Source: Ooceraea biroi
Lineage: Eukaryota; Arthropoda; Insecta; Hymenoptera; Formicidae
Assembly (NCBI RefSeq): GCF_003672135.1
Contig: NC_039506.1
Span: forward strand, 11,656,001 to 11,720,000
Direction: 5' to 3'
DNA: 64,000 bases
Part shown: positions 58,476 through 64,000 of the stretch, piece by piece
Numbering within the stretch: the first letter of the stretch is position 1
Layout of the letters: each line of letters opens with the position of its first letter
Made by a program: the position numbers and the translations under genes
The notes under the pieces: model-generated
Told to the model about the DNA's origin: nothing
Seen by the model: the letters and a program-made list of their open reading frames with translations, nothing else
Database searches by the model: none

Positions 58476-59793
58476 CGGGTGTCCCATAACTCTTCATTAA
58501 TATTTCAGAGGGTGAATGAGGGTTGAATATTGAACAAAAAGTTACTTTTCCGATTTTGGCTCAGACCATTATTTACCGAGTTATTAACAGTTAAAGTTGT
58601 CTAATCAGACGGCGCGCGGTCGGAGTACGCAGAGGCGTAGCGTGCTGTAGGACCCCTCGCGCTTATCGTATCTTTCCTCGGTTAAAATTCTCTTTTACTT
58701 TTTCTTATCCTTTTATGACAAATAAATCAATAAATTCTTACAACAATTCTTATAACAAATAAATCAATAAATCGATAGACAAATAAATAAATGAATGAAT
58801 AAAAAATAAATAAAAATAAATACAGAAATGTATCCAATTTTTAATATTAGTTTAATTATGTTATAATAATGTTATACTTATTTAATTATGTATTAATTTT
58901 TTCTGAATTATGTGTCATACATGATATGATATATGATATGATATGATATGATATGATATGATATGATATGATATGATATGATATGATATGATATGATATG
59001 ATATGATATGCAACGGTTTATGTTTTGTAGCCCTAAAAAGGACCGATTATTATTATAGTGGCCTTGAAAAAGATTTGTTTAATTTATTTGTTCGAAGTGT
59101 CCCCCGTCCGCTGCTAAGCATGCATGTACTCTCCGGACAGTCTCATTTCTTACGCGTAGAAGCATCTCCGCATCCACCATTGCCACAGACCATTGCTTCT
59201 ACGCGTAAGAAATGAGACTGTCCGAAGAGCACATGCATGCTTAGCAGCCAATGGGGGACAATTCGAACAAATCGATTAAACAAATCTTTTTCAAGGCCAC
59301 CATAATAATAATCGGTCCTTTTTAGGGCTACAAAACATAAAACGTTGCATATCATATCATATCATATCATATCATGTAACACATAATTCAGAAAAAATTA
59401 ATACATAATTAAATAAGTATAACATTATTATAACATTATTATAACATAATTAAACTAATATTAAAAATTGGATACATTTCTGTATTTATTTTTATTTATT
59501 TTTTATTCATTCATTTATTTATTTGTCTATCGATTTATTGATTTATTTGTCAAAAAAAGATAAGAAGAATTAAAAGAGAATTTTAACCAAGGAAAGATAC
59601 GATAAGCGCGAGGGGTCCCACAGCACGCTACGCCTCTGCGTACTCCGACCGCGCGCCGTCTGATTAAACAATTTTAACTGTTAATAACTCGGTAAATAAT
59701 GGTCTGAGCCAAAATCGGAAAAGGAACTTTTTGTTCAATATTCAACCCTCATTCACCCTCTGAAATATTAATGAAGAGTTATGGGACACCCTG
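58476..59793. mobile_element. 1.3-kb palindromic mariner-end element (E3)
   Basis: Ends CGGGTGTCCCATAACTC and inverse, arms of about 450-520 bp, no transposase. The centre (59010-59340) is a second palindrome with CTTACGCGTAGAAGCA and its inverse. An (ATATG)n tract (58923-59008) and its inverse (59348-59375) mark the junction. Confidence 0.85.
58923..59008. repeat. (ATATG)n microsatellite
   Basis: About 17 pentamers; the mirror copy at 59348-59375 has only five or so. Confidence 0.95.
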
Positions 59794-60329
59794 TATACAT
59801 CCAGGGTGTCCCATTTTAAAAGTTGCACTCAAATTTCTCAGAAACACTGCGTTAAATCGAAAAATGTTTCAGACAAAAGTTGTTTAGTTCGAAGGGGGAC
59901 ATAAGACGGCGTCATTGGTTTGACCTTGAGTGAACGTGTCAAGGACATGTGAAGGTCAACTTTGTTTTTTAAAAATTGAAACCCCAACTTTTTATTGCAG
60001 ATTCTGATTCTCCATCGAAAACTAAGTAACTTTTGTTTGAAACATTTTTTTAAACGCCCTCCTTATCACGAAAACTCAAGTTCAACCTGCTGGTTTACGG
60101 TTACACAAAGCGGAAACTCAAAGTTGCAGCGCTGCGTATCCGCCGAGCTAAGCCTCGCTCAGCTGCAAACGCGTCGGAGAATTTACAGAAACGCACGGTA
60201 AATTAATAATTATCACGTGTGCGGCATCTGCTTCGCTGAAGAAGCGATGGCGACATGCGTGGCGCTAATTAAACGTCGATTAAAGGTGCCGCTCTAGCAA
60301 CCGTCAACGCAACCGACTATTTACATTTT

Positions 60330-60692
60330 CTAAGACATGAATTGCCAATTCTTTTAGAGAATGTTGACCTGCAAACAAGACAACGTATGTGGCTTCAACA
60401 CGATGGCGCGCCAGCCCATAGGGGCAGAAGAGTTCAACAATTTTTACATCGCCGATTTCCAAGAAAGTGGATAGGAATTCGAGGACATTTTAAGTGGTGC
60501 CCCAGATCTCCAGATCTGACTAGTCCAGATTTTTTTCTATGGGGCTACTTGAAAAACGTGGTGTACGCAGAACAACCGACTACTAGGGAAAACATGAGGC
60601 AACGGATAATTGATAACTGTAGAAATATCCCTAGAAACATACTTTTGTCAACTGTTCAAAACTTCGAACGACGAATACAAACTATGTATTGA
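60330..60692 (+). pseudogene. DD41D transposase C-terminal fragment (E4)
   Basis: Only the second half remains: QHDGAPAH with the second Asp, then SPDLTSPDFFLWGYLK with the third, 41 residues apart. The first Asp and DNA-binding domains are missing. Normal stop at 60690-60692. Confidence 0.9.
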
Positions 60693-60756
60693 AAATAATG
60701 GAGGCATTTTTGAACAGTTGATGAGATAAAACAGTAATTCATCAAGGCCTTGCTTT

Positions 60757-60975
60757 CGACAGTGATCTTGCCTTCACTGGCCGGATCCACGACGGTCTTG
60801 CCTTCACTGGCCGCATCAGTGATCGATGTTGCCTTAGTTAGCCGGATCAGTGATCGATGTTGCCTTAGTTGGCCGGATCAGTGATCGATGTTGCCTTAGT
60901 TGGCCGGATCAGTGATCGATGTTGCCTTAACTGGCCGGATCTGTGATCGATCTTGCCTTAGTTGGCTGGAAACGC
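60757..60975. repeat. 31-bp tandem array in E4
   Basis: About seven units with TGCCTTAGTTGGCCGGATC. Same period and core as the arrays in E1, but with GTGATCGATGT in place of CTTCCTCGATC. Confidence 0.95.
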
Positions 60976-61268
60976 ACGCACGCACGCACCAACGCACATG
61001 CTGATGGTAAACAGTAAGATACTAAAAAAACCTTCAGTGTCTGTTATAAAGCGAGTATTATCATTGGTCCGCCAAAGGTTGAACCTGAGTTTTCGGGATA
61101 AGGAGGGCGTTTAAAAAAAAATGTTTCAAATAAAAGTTACTTTTCGATGGAGAATTAGAATCTGCAATAAAAAGTTGGGGTTTCAATTTAAAAAAACAAA
61201 GTTGACCTTTACATGTCCTTGACACGTTCACTCAAGGTCAACTTTAAAAATGGGACACCCTGTATATA

Positions 61269-62330
61269 CAGGGTGTCCCATTTTAAAAGTTGCACTCTTT
61301 TTCAGAAACACTGCGTTAAATCAAAAATGTTTCAGACAAAAGTTGTTTGGTTCGAAGGGGGACATAAGACGGCGTCATTGGTTTGACCTTGAGTGAACGT
61401 GTCAAGAACATGTAAAGCCGCACTCGAGAAGTCGTTCTCCGATTAAAATTAAAATACGCGTAATTGAAATCCGCATCGTGGATAACCACGGGAAAATGTA
61501 GGTGCGCCATCTCGAGCTCGATGTTGTTCGACGTCCGAAATGGAGCATCAGACTGGAAATTTTTTCGTCGGACCAGTTTCGAGCGAGGACCAGCTCGGTG
61601 GATACGCAGCGCTGCAACTTTGAGTTTCCGCTTTGTGTATCCGTAAATACCAGCAAATCTTGTCAATAGTGTGATTGCTGCTCAAGTATAGCGCTTTTGT
61701 GCGAGGCTTTCGATTTGACAGGGCCGCTTCTCGCGCTGTGAATGAATTTTTGAGTAGTCTGTTGTTCAGATATTCATTCAAAAATATTAATTCTAAAAAT
61801 TTTTTTCTCTTTTATTAATTTGCAAAATGCCAGATTACACACGAAATGAAATTGTTGACATTCTTCTAGTTCACGGAGAATGCCGTGGTAATTACCGTGC
61901 AGCAGCACAATTGTATCGTCAACGCTTTCCTAACAGATATCAGCATCCAGCTGATGTAGTGATTGCCAGAATCGAAAGGCGTGAGAGACAGCATCCTCCT
62001 ATAAACCGACAATGTCGTCGTGCAATTGAACGAGATGATCCACGAGTTCTTGTTGTGTTGGTTATGCTAAATTTAAATCCCCATATTTCTGTGCGACAAA
62101 TTGAAAGACAATCAGGTATTCCAAAATCCACGATTCAAAGAATTATAGCTCTCCACGGTTTCCATCCTTATCACATAACTTTAATTCAGTGCTTAAGGAG
62201 AAGCTGGAGTCGTCTGTATTACCGACAATATAGGGGAAATTTTGAGGCATTACAGCATCGAAAATTCTCTTTATTGCTTGTGCAGAATAAAAAATCCTTT
62301 TCCACAAATAAAGTATAGATAGAAAGAAAG
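61269..62330 (+). mobile_element. DD41D element, right end missing (E5)
   Basis: Left end CAGGGTGTCCCATTTTAAAA, the same family as E4; 61560-61650 is the inverse of about 60075-60165 in E4. No right terminus is found after 62330. Confidence 0.7.
61827..62318 (+). pseudogene. DD41D transposase N-terminal fragment (E5)
   Basis: From ATG 61827 about 125 codons match the helix-turn-helix half of such transposases (GIPKSTIQRII and HGFHPYHITL). After about 62190 the similarity is lost through a deletion or frameshift, before the first catalytic Asp. Confidence 0.8.
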
Positions 62331-62817
62331 TCCGGACGACAGGAATTTATACTCAAAATGGAAAAAAGTTAAAAAATTGCAATTTACTTATCAGCTTGTT
62401 GACACACCTCGTAAATTAATTTGTCTAATATGAAAGTTATGGACTTCGTACGCACAAAATCGCTGTTGAGCGGTGTTTGGACACAATGAAGGAATACGAT
62501 GATGCTTTTAGAAGACAATTTAGACGTGTAAATAAAAAGAATTCTCGATGCTGTAATTTTGTGATAATTTTCCCTGTCCATCGTGTCCAAGGGCACAAGA
62601 TTAGTTGCACGATGTTTCGAGAGATGGAGATGCTAATATGTCCGCGCCTAGAGTCCTAAATATTAGAGATGCGCGATCCCTCTTTCTAATTAGTCCGTCA
62701 TCTGAGGCACAATGTTCGCATCGTTCGGAGCATCAAGTGGACCATACCCTTCCAAAGTCGTATCTTTTTTTTTTATCGAACTCTCTCTAATCATTCGCTC
62801 ATTGTCAGACATATTGA
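62331..62817. other. unassigned, with a faint TTAA-MITE relic
   Basis: ACGCACAAAATCG and GAATACGATGATGCTTTTAG at 62450-62520 recall the core of the TTAA family at 10710-10800. No gene. Confidence 0.35.
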
Positions 62818-63024
62818 CTACGTTTACACGGCCAAATTTACGCCGAAGTTATAACATTGATGTTATAACAACATTAAATGCCGTGTGAACAGTACTTTAC
62901 GCAGGAGTTATTATACCGGTGTAATAACTCCGGCGTAAAACATTGTTTATACGGCATTTAACATTACTTGTTATAACATCAATGTTATAACTTCGGCGTA
63001 AATCTGGCCGTGTAAACGTAGTCA
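62818..63024. mobile_element. palindromic MITE with GACTACGTTTACACGGCC ends
   Basis: 207 bp, over 60 bp of inverted repeat at each end (AACATTGATGTTATAAC occurs in both arms). Centre with TACGCAGGAGTTATTA and inverse. Confidence 0.85.
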
Positions 63025-63215
63025 AAAGGGATAAGAAGGGTAAGAGAGAAAGAAGAGAGCGGAGGAAAAGGATAGAGAAGATAGAAGTAGTAGAAGCGAA
63101 AAAGGACTGGAAATATTGAAGAAAATAGAAAAGGAGAAAGTAGGAGGAAAATAAATTACAATATATAATTACAAAAAAATATAAATATATTTTTACATAT
63201 AAATATTAATATTTG
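63025..63215. other. purine-rich then AT-rich, no gene
   Basis: AGAAGAGAG-type purine tract followed by TA-rich DNA. Confidence 0.5.
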
Positions 63216-64000
63216 TTATATTAATATATTTTTACTTGTAATATTTTTTATCGGGATGGCGGTGGCGGCGGCGCCGCGTATCCGTGTGAGCAGCACGAAT
63301 ACGTCGGCTGTGGGTGCCAGTGCACATATTGCGGTGGCGGAGGGGGGGGGGACCGCGTATACCGGCTGCGATAGTGGTGGTGGTGCGGCCGCCGTTTCCT
63401 TTTTCTGGCGTGCCACCCTATCCCTCTTCCTGTTGAGGGCACGCTGCACCGTAGCTTTTCTGCGCTGAAAAAAATAAAATTACATCATTACGACCCGTTT
63501 CTACCAACACAGATAGATAATCCCTAGTAACATTCGGTTAAATTAATCAAAATATTGGTTTCTACCAATCATTTATCGCGTGTGTTACGCTTTTTCTTAG
63601 AAGCGTCTTACGTAATTTATTTGTGATGATAATATATAAGATACGATTCCGACAAATTTGTTATGTAGAAACGCACCTGAGAAACAGCGTCACACACGCG
63701 ATCGGTCGTTTATGCTTAGGGTAGCAGCGAGGGGATAGTAGACATCACCTCAAAAAGCGGACCGAAAAGTACCTCTAATTCCGAGCACTGTGATCTTACA
63801 TACAGTGGATTTGCTAGCATGCGGTAGCATTCTGTCTCACTCTCGCTCTCGGGCGAGTTGAGTCCAGCGAGAGTGAAACAGAATGCTACCGCATGCTAGC
63901 AAATCCACGGAATCTATGTATTCGTGAATGTATGACTTACCGTCTTCTCTGTGCCGTCGAACTTCACCGTCCCAAGCTGCTTCTTCGGTGGCGTCATTTC
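63216..64000 (-). CDS. unrecognised two-exon gene, 5' part at window edge
   Basis: Minus strand. A first exon from the window edge to 63941 contains ATG at 63997 (MTPPKKQLGTVKF...) and ends ACG|GTAAGT. The acceptor TTTTCAG at 63465 opens a second exon in phase, encoding a very basic segment (NRKRDRVARQKKE) followed by Ala/Pro-rich sequence to a stop at 63218-63216, about 101 aa in all. A run of nine C (63342-63350) lies in the Pro stretch; in the +1 frame beyond it comes a Pro/Tyr/His-rich tail ending PPPPPSR with its own stop at 63257, so a slip there would change the C-terminus. The intron holds two MITEs. No known family; the true start may lie outside. Confidence 0.45.
63672..63790. mobile_element. 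hAT-like MITE, second copy
   Basis: Reverse orientation relative to 54023-54158: shared CAGTGCTCGGAATTAG end and TGTGACGCTGTT region; inside the intron of the edge gene. Confidence 0.55.
63805..63908. mobile_element. 104-bp hairpin MITE
   Basis: GTGGATTTGCTAGCATGCGG and its inverse form stems of about 38 bp with a CTCGCTCTCGGGCGAG loop region. Confidence 0.9.

Larger units (their letters stand above)
59802..61262 (+). mobile_element. DD41D element, internally deleted (E4)
   Basis: Ends CAGGGTGTCCCATTTTAAAA and a similar inverse, followed by TATATA. Arms about 59802-60085 and 61075-61262, the right one missing some 100 bp. It contains a transposase C-terminal part and a 31-bp array. Confidence 0.8.

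Noticed and set aside
56407..58526. Near-identical 90-codon frames at 56679 (minus) and 58257 (plus)
   Set aside because: They are the mirrored E2 arms outside the transposase and resemble no protein.
1..64000. tRNA or rRNA genes
   Set aside because: Reading both strands gave no cloverleaf with intact A and B boxes and no rRNA-like blocks; a tRNA scan would be needed to exclude diverged copies.

Overview
The window looks like an arthropod nuclear genome, most likely a hymenopteran such as an ant. It is AT-rich, its genes have introns with consensus GT-AG sites, it contains two conserved metazoan genes, and it is packed with insect-type transposons (Tc1/mariner ends of the CAGGGTGTCCC type, PIF/Harbinger, Ty3/gypsy, foldback elements). 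The species call is inference. No bacterial-style operons, rRNA, tRNA or CRISPR arrays are visible.

Only 5.6-17 kb is ordinary genic sequence. On the minus strand lies a complete three-exon gene for the NADPH-dependent diflavin oxidoreductase NDOR1 (5672-8024, 601 aa), which supplies electrons for cytosolic iron-sulfur protein assembly. Head to head with it, on the plus strand, is the deubiquitinase trabid/ZRANB1 (coding 11820-16911, seven coding exons, 740 aa: three NZF fingers, ankyrin-like ubiquitin-binding domain, OTU domain with intact Cys and His), with a likely TATA promoter and 5' UTR exon near 9.15-9.9 kb. The exon joins of both genes were checked by reading phase and close exactly. 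A third cellular gene may start at the right edge (minus strand, 63216-64000).

The rest is accessory DNA. 0.5-5.4 kb: nested palindromic elements, microsatellites and a hAT-like element that resembles a vertebrate hAT repeat. 17-21 kb: trabid 3' flank and sparse intergenic DNA. 21.4-24.4 kb: a long element with CCCAGCAAACAC ends, interrupted by a foldback element with a 9-bp target duplication. 24.4-28.8 kb: an LTR relic, a decayed Tc1-like transposase flanked by 15-bp iterons, and Russian-doll MITEs. 28.9-34.8 kb: tandem repeats split by a complete but inactivated PIF/Harbinger transposon (29888-33993) carrying a transposase and a MADF accessory gene, both broken. 35-39.5 kb: clustered palindromic MITEs. 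40-43.1 kb: mini- and mid-length tandem repeats and a 2.08-kb LTR-like insertion (41016-43095) with its own TATA box and an unusual open frame without methionine. 43.5-46 kb: a frameshifted Ty3/gypsy pol. 46-52.6 kb: more MITEs, a LINE endonuclease fragment, an F-box-like fragment, a second foldback element with a 9-bp target duplication (49561-50996), and a decayed transposon-type protein gene. 52.67-62.3 kb: a train of five abutting Tc1/mariner-type elements sharing TATA junctions; the transposases, where readable, have DD41D spacing. The two that carry a long transposase gene have long inverted arms that include an inverted copy of the 3' end of that gene.

The most interesting material is structural: foldback elements whose arms are built of TTGNNNACA-like iterons, and DD41D elements that seem to have gained long terminal inverted repeats by inverted duplication of their own 3' ends. 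Almost every mobile gene seen carries a stop or frameshift, so most copies look dead, and non-autonomous palindromes dominate.
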